A stretch of 64,000 nt of DNA from Plasticicumulans acidivorans (GTDB taxonomy: Bacteria > Pseudomonadota > Gammaproteobacteria > Competibacterales > Competibacteraceae), in contig NZ_QGTJ01000001.1 in the NCBI RefSeq assembly GCF_003182095.1, positions 1-64,000 on the forward strand, in the 5' to 3' direction. The position numbers and the translations under genes are program-made. Position 1 is the stretch's first letter. The number at the start of each line of letters is the position of its first letter. Shown here one piece after another: positions 56,465 to 64,000 of the stretch. The notes beneath the pieces were generated by a model. It was given only the letters and a program-made list of their open reading frames with translations. It ran no database searches and had not been told where the DNA came from.

Positions 56465-57943
56465 TCAGCTGCTCTGCCCCTGCGCTTTGCCGGATGACTC
56501 CGTCTGGCCCGCCGGCGCGGCCTGCGCCGTGGCGTCTGCCGGTGGCTGACCGGACTGCCAGCCGCCGCCGAGGGCGAGGTAGAGGTTGACGGCGGCCTGC
56601 AGGCGATCGCGCTGCGAGCTGACTTCGTCGAGCTGGGCCTGGAACAGCGAGCGTTCGGCGTCGAGCACGTCGAGGTAGCTCGAATACCCGGCCTCGTAGC
56701 GCTTGCCGGACAGATCCACCGTCTGCTGCAGCGCGCCGACGCGCTGCTGGCGGGCGTTGAGCTGCTCGCCGGTCTTGCGCATCGCCACCAGCGCATCGAG
56801 CGTTTCGCGGAAGGCTTTCTGCACGGTGCTGCGATACGCCGCGGTCGCCTGCTGCGTGCGCGCATCGGCGGCTTCGACGCTGGCGGCGATGCGGCCGCCG
56901 TCGAACAGCGGCTGGGCCAGCGAGCCGGCCAGCGACCAGGTCGCCGCCGAGCCGGTGAGCAGCAGATCCGACAGCGCCTGGCTCTCGCTGCCGTAGGAGC
57001 CGGTCAGCGTGATCGCCGGGAACCACTGCGCCTTGGCCTGACCGATGCGGGCATTGGCGGCGACCAGCTTCTGCTCGGCTTCGCGGACATCGGGCCGGCG
57101 TTCCAGCAAATCCGATGGCAGGCCGGACGGCAGCGTCGGCGGCAGGCCGATGGCCCCGACCGAAGTGCCGCGCGCCACCGAGCTTTCCACCAGCTCGCGC
57201 GGCGTGCGTCCGAGCAGCGTGGCCAGTGCGTTGGCGGTGCTGGCGACCTGCTGTTCCAGCTGCGGCACGCGCTGCGCGGCGTCGGCGGCTTCGGCCTCGG
57301 CCTGGCGCGCCTCCAGCTCGGAGATGGTGCCGGCCTGATAGCGCTTGAGCTGCAGCGCGGCGGTGCGCCGCCGTGACTCCAGCGTCTGCCGGGCGATGTC
57401 GAGCTGGCGATCGAGCGCGCGCAGGTCGAAGTAGCCGTTGGCGACGCTGGCGGCGAGCGACAGGCGCACGCCGTCGCGCGCTGCTTCGCTGGCCGACAGC
57501 TCCGCCGCCGCCGCTTCGCGACCGCGGGCCAGCCGGCCCCACAGATCGAGCTCCCAGGAGGCGTTGGCCTGCACCTGCCGGTCGCTCAGCGTGCGGTTAT
57601 CCGGCGAGATCTGGCTCAGCCCCTCGGTGCTGTAGCCGCCCCGCGCATTGCTGGCGTTGAGGTTGAGCTGTGGCAGCTGATCGGCGCGTGCCGAGCCGAC
57701 CAGCGCCCGGTATTCGGCGACCCGCGCCGCGGCCTGCACCAGATCGAGGTTGTGGGCGAAGGCCTCCTCGATCAGGTTGTTGAGCACGGCGTCGTTGAAG
57801 CCCTGCCACCACTGCGCGCTGACCGGCTGCGCGCCGCTGTTGAGCACCGGCAGGTCGGACTGCGGACGCTGGTAGTCCGGGCCGACGGCACAGCCGGCGA
57901 GCGCCACGGCCAGCGCCAGCGCAATGAGACTGCGTTCAGACAT
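56465..57943 (-). CDS. RND outer-membrane factor lipoprotein (OprM / NodT family)
   Basis: A 492-residue outer-membrane channel. A lipoprotein signal peptide ends in LAGC (Cys about 18). Two OEP repeats follow (about 60-245 and 270-455) with long helices, and [23 protein letters not shown] is the family signature. The last 35 residues are low-complexity. It is the exit duct for the AcrAB-type pump upstream, whose gene it overlaps by eight bases. Confidence 0.92.
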   Translation of the reverse strand: MSERSLIALALAVALAGCAVGPDYQRPQSDLPVLNSGAQPVSAQWWQGFNDAVLNNLIEEAFAHNLDLVQAAARVAEYRALVGSARADQLPQLNLNASNARGGYSTEGLSQISPDNRTLSDRQVQANASWELDLWGRLARGREAAAAELSASEAARDGVRLSLAASVANGYFDLRALDRQLDIARQTLESRRRTAALQLKRYQAGTISELEARQAEAEAADAAQRVPQLEQQVASTANALATLLGRTPRELVESSVARGTSVGAIGLPPTLPSGLPSDLLERRPDVREAEQKLVAANARIGQAKAQWFPAITLTGSYGSESQALSDLLLTGSAATWSLAGSLAQPLFDGGRIAASVEAADARTQQATAAYRSTVQKAFRETLDALVAMRKTGEQLNARQQRVGALQQTVDLSGKRYEAGYSSYLDVLDAERSLFQAQLDEVSSQRDRLQAAVNLYLALGGGWQSGQPPADATAQAAPAGQTESSGKAQGQSS

Positions 57944-60900
57944 TGCTCACCTCCGTACCGGGAGCCGCATGTGGCTTACCGGCTGCCATGTGGCGCACCA
58001 GCAGGCGGAAGAACAGGGGAATGAAGAAGGTCGCGACGAAGGTCGCCACCAGCATGCCGCCGATGACGCCGGTGCCGATCGAGTGCCGGCTGGCTGCGCC
58101 GGCGCCGGTGGAGATCGCCAGTGGCACCACGCCGAGCACGAAGGCGAGCGAGGTCATGATGATCGGGCGCAGACGCAGCTTCGCACCGGCCACCGCCGCC
58201 TCGACGATCGGCATGCCGGCCTGCACTTCGAGGATCGCGAACTCGACGATGAGGATGGCGTTCTTCGCCGCCAGGCCGATCAGCGTGACCAGACCGATCT
58301 GGAAGTAGACGTCGTTGGCCAGCCCGCGCACCCACACCGCCAGCAGCGCGCCGAACAGCGCGAACGGCACCGCGAGCACGACGGCGATCGGCAGCGTCCA
58401 GCGCTCGTAGAGCGCGGCGAGGATCAGGAACACCATGACCAAGCCGAAGCCGAACACCATCACCGAGGTGCCGCCGGTGCTCTTTTCCTGGTAGGCCGAG
58501 CCGGTCCAGGCCAGCGAGAAGTCGTCACCGAGCTCCTTGGCCGCGACCTCCTCCATCGCCGTCAGCGCCTGGCCGGAGCTGTAGCCCGGTGCCGGGCCGC
58601 CGACGATCTTCGCCGCCGGGAACACGTTGTAGCGATCGACGATCTCCGGGCCGGTGCTGCGCTCGACCTCGACCAGCGCCGTCAGCGGAATCATCTGGCC
58701 GTCGGTGGAACGCACGTAGACGTTCTTCAGATCATCGGGCTTGCTGCGGAACTCCGCCTCCGACTGCAGCTGCACCTTGAACGGCCGGCCCAGCTTGTTG
58801 AAGTCGTTGACGTAGAGCGCACCGAAGGTCGCCTGCATCGCATCGAACACCGAATTGACCGGCACGCCGTAGGCGCGGGCCTTCTCGCGGTCGAGGCGGA
58901 TGTTGATCTGCGGCACGTTGGCGCTGAACACGCTGTTGAGGCCGGTCAGCTCGGGCCGCGCGCGCGCGGCGGTGAGGAACTTGTCGACCTCGGCGGCCAG
59001 CGCCTTGGAGCCACCACTGCCGCGGTTCTGCAGGTAGGCCTCGAAACCGCCGGTGGTCGACATGCCGCTGATCGGCGGCGGGTTGAAGGCCAGCACGATG
59101 GCGTCACGGATCTGCGCGCCCTGCATGAAGAACTGCTTGACCAGCGACTGCGCGTCCTGCCCCGGCCCCTTGCGCTCGTCCCAGTGCTTGAGCGGGACGA
59201 AGGCCGCGCCGTAGAACGGCACCTGCGAGAACGACAGCAGGTCGAGGCCGGACAGCGCGATGACGTTGTCGACCGCCGGGTTGGCCAGCGCGAACTCGGT
59301 GATGCGGTCGTTGACGGCGATGGTGCGCTCCAGCGAAGCCGCCGGCGGCAGGATCGCCATCGTCATGATGTAGCCCTGGTCCTCGTCCGGCACCAGCGAG
59401 GCCGGTACGCGCTGGAACAGGCCCCAGATCAGCACCAGCATGCCGCCGAACAGCAGCAGGCCGAGCGCGGCGCGCTTGATGAAGAAGCGCACGCCGGTGG
59501 TGTAGTGCTCGGTCAGCCAGTCGAAGCCGCGGTTGAAAGCGCGGAAGAAGGCATTCGGCTCGTGGTGCACCGGCTTGAGGATCGTCGCGCACAGCGCCGG
59601 CGTCAGCGTCAGCGCGACGAAGCCCGAGAGCACCACCGACACGGCGATGGTGATGGCGAATTGCTTGTACATCTGCCCGGCGAGGCCGCCGGCGAAGCCG
59701 ACCGGTACGAACACCGCGCACAGCACCAGCACGATGGCGACCACCGGACCGCTGACCTCGCTCATCGCCTTGATCGTTGCTTCGCGTGGCGGCAGTTTTT
59801 CGGTGCGCATGATGCGCTCGACGTTTTCCAGCACGACGATGGCGTCGTCGACGACGATACCGATCGCCAGCACCATGCCGAACAGCGTCAGCGTGTTGAT
59901 CGAGAAGCCGAGCAGGTACATGCCGGCGAAGGTACCGATCAGCGACACCGGCACGGCGAGGAAGGGAATGATCGTCGCCCGCGCGTTCTGCAGGAACACA
60001 TACACGACGAGGAACACCAGCAGCATGGCCTCGGCCAGCGTCTTCACCACTTCCTGGATCGAGATGCGCACGAACTTGGTGGTGTCATACGGCGCACGCC
60101 ATTCCAGCCCTTCCGGGAAGCGCTTGGCGAGCTCCTTCATGCGCGTGTCGACCGAGCTGACCACCTGCAGTGCGTTGGCGCCGGGCGCGAGGAAGATACC
60201 GATCGCCACCGCCGGATGACCGCTGCGCTTGGCAACCATGTCGTAGCTGGCGGCACCGAGTTCGATACGGGCGACGTCGCGCAGGCGCAGCAGCGTACCG
60301 TCGGCATTGGCGCGCAGGATGATCGCGCCGAACTCCTCGGGGTCGGCCAGACGGCCCTTGGTGGTCACCGTGTAGGTGAATTCCTGCGGGTCTTTCATCG
60401 GCGCCTGACCGAACTTGCCGGCGGCGAACTGCGAGTTCTGCTCGCGGATCGCGGTGGCGATGTCGGTCGGTGTCAGGCCGAGGGTGGCGAGGCGGTCCGG
60501 GCGGATCCACACGCGCATCGAGTAATCACGCGCGCTGAAGATCATCGCGTTGCCGACGCCGGGCAGGCGCTTGAGCTCGTCGACGACGTTGACCAGCGCG
60601 TAGTTGCTCATGAACACCGTGTCGAAGCGCTTCGACGGCGAGTCGATCATGATCACCTGCAGCAGGTTGGAGCTGCGCTTGGCGACGTTGACGCCCTGCC
60701 GGCGCACTTCTTCTGGCAGCTGCTGCAGGGCCGACTGCACGCGGTTGTTGACGTTGATGGTCGCCTGGTCTGGGTCGGTGCCGATGGCGAAGCTCACCGA
60801 GATCGTCAGCGAATTGGCGGCGGCGCTGGAGCGCATGTAGAGCATGTTGTCGACGCCGTTGATCGCCTGCTCCAGCGGCGCGGCGACGGTCTGCGCCACC

Positions 60901-61070
60901 ACCTCGGCGCTGGCGCCGGGATAGGTCGCGGTGACCTGCACTTCCGGCGGGATGATGTCCGGGTACTGCGCGATCGGCAGCGCGCGCATCGCCGCCAGAC
61001 CGGCGAGCACGATGATGATCGACAGCACGCTGGCGAAGATCGGTCGTTCGATGAAGAAGCGTGAGTTCAT
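57936..61070 (-). CDS. RND multidrug efflux transporter (AcrB / MexB family, HAE1)
   Basis: A 1044-residue inner-membrane proton/drug antiporter with 12 helices and two large periplasmic loops. Start [20 protein letters not shown] is typical of HAE1. Helix 4 carries the proton-relay pair in [18 protein letters not shown], and GFAGGLAG and the second-half equivalents are present. It lies 10 bases after the adaptor gene. Confidence 0.95.
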   Translation of the reverse strand: MNSRFFIERPIFASVLSIIIVLAGLAAMRALPIAQYPDIIPPEVQVTATYPGASAEVVAQTVAAPLEQAINGVDNMLYMRSSAAANSLTISVSFAIGTDPDQATINVNNRVQSALQQLPEEVRRQGVNVAKRSSNLLQVIMIDSPSKRFDTVFMSNYALVNVVDELKRLPGVGNAMIFSARDYSMRVWIRPDRLATLGLTPTDIATAIREQNSQFAAGKFGQAPMKDPQEFTYTVTTKGRLADPEEFGAIILRANADGTLLRLRDVARIELGAASYDMVAKRSGHPAVAIGIFLAPGANALQVVSSVDTRMKELAKRFPEGLEWRAPYDTTKFVRISIQEVVKTLAEAMLLVFLVVYVFLQNARATIIPFLAVPVSLIGTFAGMYLLGFSINTLTLFGMVLAIGIVVDDAIVVLENVERIMRTEKLPPREATIKAMSEVSGPVVAIVLVLCAVFVPVGFAGGLAGQMYKQFAITIAVSVVLSGFVALTLTPALCATILKPVHHEPNAFFRAFNRGFDWLTEHYTTGVRFFIKRAALGLLLFGGMLVLIWGLFQRVPASLVPDEDQGYIMTMAILPPAASLERTIAVNDRITEFALANPAVDNVIALSGLDLLSFSQVPFYGAAFVPLKHWDERKGPGQDAQSLVKQFFMQGAQIRDAIVLAFNPPPISGMSTTGGFEAYLQNRGSGGSKALAAEVDKFLTAARARPELTGLNSVFSANVPQINIRLDREKARAYGVPVNSVFDAMQATFGALYVNDFNKLGRPFKVQLQSEAEFRSKPDDLKNVYVRSTDGQMIPLTALVEVERSTGPEIVDRYNVFPAAKIVGGPAPGYSSGQALTAMEEVAAKELGDDFSLAWTGSAYQEKSTGGTSVMVFGFGLVMVFLILAALYERWTLPIAVVLAVPFALFGALLAVWVRGLANDVYFQIGLVTLIGLAAKNAILIVEFAILEVQAGMPIVEAAVAGAKLRLRPIIMTSLAFVLGVVPLAISTGAGAASRHSIGTGVIGGMLVATFVATFFIPLFFRLLVRHMAAGKPHAAPGTEVSNV

Positions 61071-61080
61071 CGTGCGCTCC

Positions 61081-62274
61081 TCAGCCCTGCTTGGCCGGCG
61101 CCGCCGCCTGCTGTGCCGGTGGCGGCTCGACCACCTGCACGCCGGGGCGCAGCTTCAGCAGATTGTCGAGGGCGATGCGTTCGCCGCCCTTGAGACCGTC
61201 CTCGACGATCCATTCATTACCGATCGCCCGGCCGGTGACGATCGGCCGGAACTCGATCTTGTCGCCTTCGCCGATGACCCAGACGAACTGTCCGTTCGGG
61301 CCCTGCATCACCGCGCGCTGCGGCACCAGCAGCGCACCGTGGCGCACCGCGCCCTTCAGGCGCACGCGCACGAACTGCCCCGGCAGCAGCGTGGCGTTCG
61401 GGTTCGGTACCGTGGCGCGCACGCCGACGGTGCCGGTGTCGGTGTTGATCAGCGTGTCGGTGAAATCGACCATGCCGAGCTGCGGATGCACGCTGCCGTC
61501 GGCGAGCACCACCTCGACGCTGAAGCCGTTGGCCGGCTGGCGCACCGTGCCGGCAGCGATCGCCTTGCGCAGTGCCAGCGCCTCGTTGTCGGCATAGGAA
61601 AAGCGCACGTAGACCGGATCGACCTGGTTGATCGTGGTCAGCCGGCCGCTGTCGTCGCCGGGGCGCACCAGACTGCCCTCGGAACGCACTTCACGACTGG
61701 TCAGACCACTGATCGGCGCGGTGACGCGGGTATAGCCGAGGTCGATTTCCGCCGTGCGCAGCGCCGCGCGCGCGGCCTTGACCGCCGCGCTCGCCTGATC
61801 GCGCTCGGACTGCGCGGCATCGCGGTCCTTCTGGCTGACCGCCTTGTCGGCGAACAGCGGCAGCACGCGCTTGAGCTCGCGCTCGGCCTGCACCAGCCGC
61901 GCCTCCTGCTCGGCGAGATCGGCCTTGGCCTTGTCGTAGGCGGCCTGGAACGGCGCCGGGTCGATGATGAACAGCGTGTCGCCGGCCTTGACCGGCTTGC
62001 CCTCGGTGTAGGTGCGTTTCTGCAGGATGCCTTCGACGCGGGCGCGCACCTCGATCTGGCGCGAGCCGCTGACCTGTGCCACGTATTCGAGCGGCAGCTC
62101 GATGTCGCGCGGCTCGATGCTGGTACGCGCCACCGGCGGTGGCGGCATCGCCGCGGCGCTCCCCGGTGCGTTGGCATTGCTGTCGCAGGCAGAAAGGAAC
62201 ACCGCCAGCAACGCGGCGGCCAGCGCGGGCGAGACCGCGGAACGCCGGGGAAGCGGCGCGGGAATCTGCGGCAT
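61081..62274 (-). CDS. RND periplasmic adaptor (AcrA / MexA family lipoprotein)
   Basis: A 397-residue membrane-fusion protein. A lipoprotein-type signal peptide ends in LSACDSNAN (Cys about 29). A split biotinyl-lipoyl domain (about 70-105 and 175-210; [10 protein letters not shown] and [15 protein letters not shown]), an alpha hairpin (about 105-170) and a beta-barrel follow. The last residues are Ala/Pro-rich. It couples AcrB to the outer-membrane factor. First gene of the efflux operon, divergent from its TetR repressor. Confidence 0.95.
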   Translation of the reverse strand: MPQIPAPLPRRSAVSPALAAALLAVFLSACDSNANAPGSAAAMPPPPVARTSIEPRDIELPLEYVAQVSGSRQIEVRARVEGILQKRTYTEGKPVKAGDTLFIIDPAPFQAAYDKAKADLAEQEARLVQAERELKRVLPLFADKAVSQKDRDAAQSERDQASAAVKAARAALRTAEIDLGYTRVTAPISGLTSREVRSEGSLVRPGDDSGRLTTINQVDPVYVRFSYADNEALALRKAIAAGTVRQPANGFSVEVVLADGSVHPQLGMVDFTDTLINTDTGTVGVRATVPNPNATLLPGQFVRVRLKGAVRHGALLVPQRAVMQGPNGQFVWVIGEGDKIEFRPIVTGRAIGNEWIVEDGLKGGERIALDNLLKLRPGVQVVEPPPAQQAAAPAKQG

Positions 62275-62326
62275 GACGGATTACCTCGGCGGTAAACGGC
62301 AGGATTTACAATTTGGTCTGGCAATT

Positions 62327-62350
62327 TACATACATTCATGCATGTATGTA
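62327..62350. promoter_or_regulatory. AcrR-type operator
   Basis: TACATACAT (62327-62335) and ATGTATGTA (62342-62350) flank six bases. The arms are identical to those of the E. coli AcrR operator (TACATACAT-N6-ATGTATGTA). It lies between the divergent adaptor and repressor genes and should control both. Confidence 0.88.
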
Positions 62351-62416
62351 AGAGGTGATCCGTTAGAATCGACGCGCTGCGTTGCGTTTTGTTGACTGAC
62401 CTGCCCAGGGGTAGCA

Positions 62417-63043
62417 ATGGCCAGAAAGACCAAGGCCGAAGCCGAACAGACCCGGACTCTGATCCTCGATACCGCCGAGAAGCTGTTCCATGAACAGGGC
62501 GTCTCGCACACCTCGCTGGCCGACATCGCTCAGGCCGCCGGGCTGACGCGCGGGGCGATCTACTGGCACTTCCAGGACAAGCTCGACCTGTTCAACGCGA
62601 TGCACGAACGCATCGCCATGCCCTTCAGCGAAACGCTGGAAAAACTCGCCACGCTCGAAGATCCGCTCGGCGCCCTGCGCATCCGCTGCATCGAGGATCT
62701 CGAAAATCTGGTCGACGACGAGCACCTGTGCCGCGTGCTCAGCGTCATCCTGCACAAATGCGAGTACGTCGCCGAAATGGGCCAGCTCTGCGAGCGCTTC
62801 GACTCGCACGTCTGCAAGGTCATGGAGGCGAAGGAAAAAGTCATGTATCACGCGCATCAGCTCGGCCAGCTGCGGCGCGGCCTCGATCCGCACCTGGCCG
62901 CCGTCGCACTGCACAACTTCATGCTCGGCACGATCAGCGACTGGCTGTTCGCCCCCGAGCGCCACTGCTCGCTGCGCCGCGACGCGCGCGTGCTGGTCGA
63001 CATCTTCTTCCGCGGCATCGCCGCCGCCCCGCTGCCGGACTGA
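62417..63043 (+). CDS. TetR-family repressor of the RND operon (AcrR / TtgR type)
   Basis: A 208-residue TetR protein. The N-terminal HTH starts MARKTKAEAEQTRTLILDTA and carries FHEQGVSHTSLADIAQAAG and TRGAIYWHFQDK, the AcrR/TtgR signature. The C-terminal domain is of the MAATS type, with drug-binding residues not resolvable by eye. It is divergent from the efflux operon, and the AcrR-like palindrome lies between them. Confidence 0.94.
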   Translation: MARKTKAEAEQTRTLILDTAEKLFHEQGVSHTSLADIAQAAGLTRGAIYWHFQDKLDLFNAMHERIAMPFSETLEKLATLEDPLGALRIRCIEDLENLVDDEHLCRVLSVILHKCEYVAEMGQLCERFDSHVCKVMEAKEKVMYHAHQLGQLRRGLDPHLAAVALHNFMLGTISDWLFAPERHCSLRRDARVLVDIFFRGIAAAPLPD

Positions 63044-63060
63044 AGTGCGCACGCCGGCGC

Positions 63061-63807
63061 TCAGCGCCCGATGTCGATCTCGCGCTTTTTCGTGTACAGC
63101 AGGCGCAGCAGCTCATATTCGAACGGCGAACCGCTCTGGTAGTAGCGAAAGGCGATCGTGCTGCGCAGGTCGACGGCCTCGAAGCTCGCCATGACCACCG
63201 CCTGCCCCCAGTTGCCGAACAGCAGGTCCGGCTGCCAGGCGCTGCGCGCCGCGAAGTCCACACCGCGGCCGACACCGTCACGCAGGGATGACGGGCCGAG
63301 CAGCGGCAACACCAGATACGGCCCGCTGCCGACGCCCCAGTAGCCGAGCGTCTGGCCGAAATCCTCCTGCGGCTGCGGCAGGCCGAGACCGTCGGCGACA
63401 TCGAACGCGCCGAGCAGACCGAAGGTCGAGTTCAGCGTCACCCGCGCCAGCGCATCGAGCGTCTTGCGGCCCTGCAGCTGCAGCGCGGCATTGATCATCG
63501 TGTCGATGTCAGCAACGTTGTTAAAGAAATCGTGCACGCGGTTGCGGGCAAATTCCGGCGTCACGGCACGGTAGCCGCGCACCACCGGCAGGAACACCGC
63601 CTCGTCGAACCAGGCGTTGAAGCGGTACATGCGCCGGTTGAAGCCCTCCCAGGGATCCTCGATCAGATCGAGCTTGGCCAGCCCGACGCGCTCGGTGCTG
63701 GCCTGTGCCGGTGCGGCGATCGGCGGGGCGACCGCGGCGCAGCCGCCGGCCAGACTCAACAGTGCAGCGAGCAGCGCTGCGACCGCGGTGCGTTCAATGC
63801 GACGCAT
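63061..63807 (-). CDS. mlaA: MlaA (VacJ), outer-membrane lipid-asymmetry lipoprotein
   Basis: A 248-residue protein with a lipoprotein signal peptide (LAGGC, Cys about 23) and the MlaA domain (about 45-240: DPWEGFNRRMYRFNAWFDEA, NNVADIDTMINAALQLQ, TFGLLGAFDVADGLGL and GPSSLRDGVG). It removes misplaced phospholipids from the outer leaflet of the outer membrane and hands them to MlaC. The gene overlaps the hydrolase gene upstream by 14 bases and is convergent with the TetR gene. Confidence 0.95.
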   Translation of the reverse strand: MRRIERTAVAALLAALLSLAGGCAAVAPPIAAPAQASTERVGLAKLDLIEDPWEGFNRRMYRFNAWFDEAVFLPVVRGYRAVTPEFARNRVHDFFNNVADIDTMINAALQLQGRKTLDALARVTLNSTFGLLGAFDVADGLGLPQPQEDFGQTLGYWGVGSGPYLVLPLLGPSSLRDGVGRGVDFAARSAWQPDLLFGNWGQAVVMASFEAVDLRSTIAFRYYQSGSPFEYELLRLLYTKKREIDIGR

Positions 63808-64000
63808 GTGCCACCTCCGTGCGCGGAGCGCCGAGCAGCGCGATCACATCGGCGAGGAATTCCGGTCGCGCCAGGTTGCCGCCGTGGCCACCGTGGGCGT
63901 GGATGCGGGCGCGGCGGCCGAAGGTCGTGCGCAGCCAGTCCACTTCATCCCGACCGAGGATGATGTCGTCGGCATTGGTGACCACACCGATGTCCGGGCT
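63794..64000 (-). CDS. C-terminal part of an alpha/beta-hydrolase-like protein (cut by the window end)
   Basis: The last 68 codons of a gene that begins beyond 64000. Visible sequence includes VVTNADDIILGRDEVDWL and RARIHAHGGHGGNL; the latter looks like the final strand-loop with the catalytic His of an alpha/beta hydrolase. A short internal GTG at 63985 is not a convincing start. It overlaps mlaA, so the two may be co-expressed. Identity of the full protein cannot be given. Confidence 0.6.
   Translation of the reverse strand, partial: SPDIGVVTNADDIILGRDEVDWLRTTFGRRARIHAHGGHGGNLARPEFLADVIALLGAPRTEVAHASH

Noticed and set aside
57924-61064. 1046-codon plus-strand frame opposite the RND transporter
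   Set aside because: His/Asp/Gln-rich antisense translation with no domain; the transporter on the minus strand is unambiguous.

Overview
The window is GC-rich DNA from a proteobacterium, most likely a gammaproteobacterium. The pointers are a TonB/ExbB/ExbD iron-uptake operon, an Acr/Mex-type RND pump with a classic AcrR operator, MetR/MetE with MetR boxes, MlaA, and a type I-E CRISPR-Cas locus. I cannot name the genus from sequence alone. Almost the whole window is chromosomal coding DNA; the only clear mobile element is one IS481-type insertion.

Layout. (1) 1-435: three tandem rRNA-type promoters pointing left, out of the window, so an rRNA operon probably lies just upstream. (2) 436-4677: a LysR regulator divergent from a DoxX/extradiol-dioxygenase pair, a small secreted repeat protein, and an ECF sigma / membrane anti-sigma / periplasmic sensor trio. 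(3) 5173-13251: an AcoR-like sigma-54 activator and a 2029-residue CheB-CheR-PAS-GGDEF-EAL fusion. (4) 13344-13682: an ArsR-type regulator. (5) 13783-23542: a sigma-54-controlled operon of eight genes (rhodanese, OsmC, acyl-CoA-dehydrogenase-like flavoprotein, rubredoxin-reductase fusion, three ABC transporter genes, cyanase) with its activator gene just upstream and a near-perfect 48-bp palindrome between them. (6) 23616-25497: a KAS/TetR pair. (7) 25613-30672: a tonB-exbB-exbD-receptor-hydroxylase iron operon behind a Fur-like box. (8) 30774-36802: a Kef-type antiporter, metR/metE, and a tandem molbindin. (9) 36989-50954: a complete type I-E CRISPR-Cas locus. Its 65-repeat array is interrupted in one of its oldest spacers by an IS481 element. 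(10) 51110-55993: nrdAB (class I ribonucleotide reductase) behind NrdR boxes and a cobalamin riboswitch; NrdA carries an intein. (11) 56465-63043: an RND efflux operon with its divergent TetR repressor. (12) 63061-64000: mlaA and the end of a hydrolase gene.

How the parts work together. The cyanase operon couples uptake of a cyanate/nitrate-like anion to cyanase. It resembles the cynFABDS arrangement of cyanide-degrading pseudomonads, but has four sulfur/redox genes inserted between activator and transporter. That makes it the best candidate for an undescribed metabolic system (perhaps thiocyanate or another C-N-S compound). The nrd locus joins nucleotide-pool control (NrdR), B12 control (riboswitch) and a protein-level event (intein). 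The intein sits exactly at the specificity loop of NrdA, has Gly at the +1 position, and its endonuclease has lost catalytic acids. The CRISPR array is a readable record: a restored 32-nt spacer around the IS, a duplicated spacer, a degenerate terminal repeat, and two repeats with a variant PAM-derived base.
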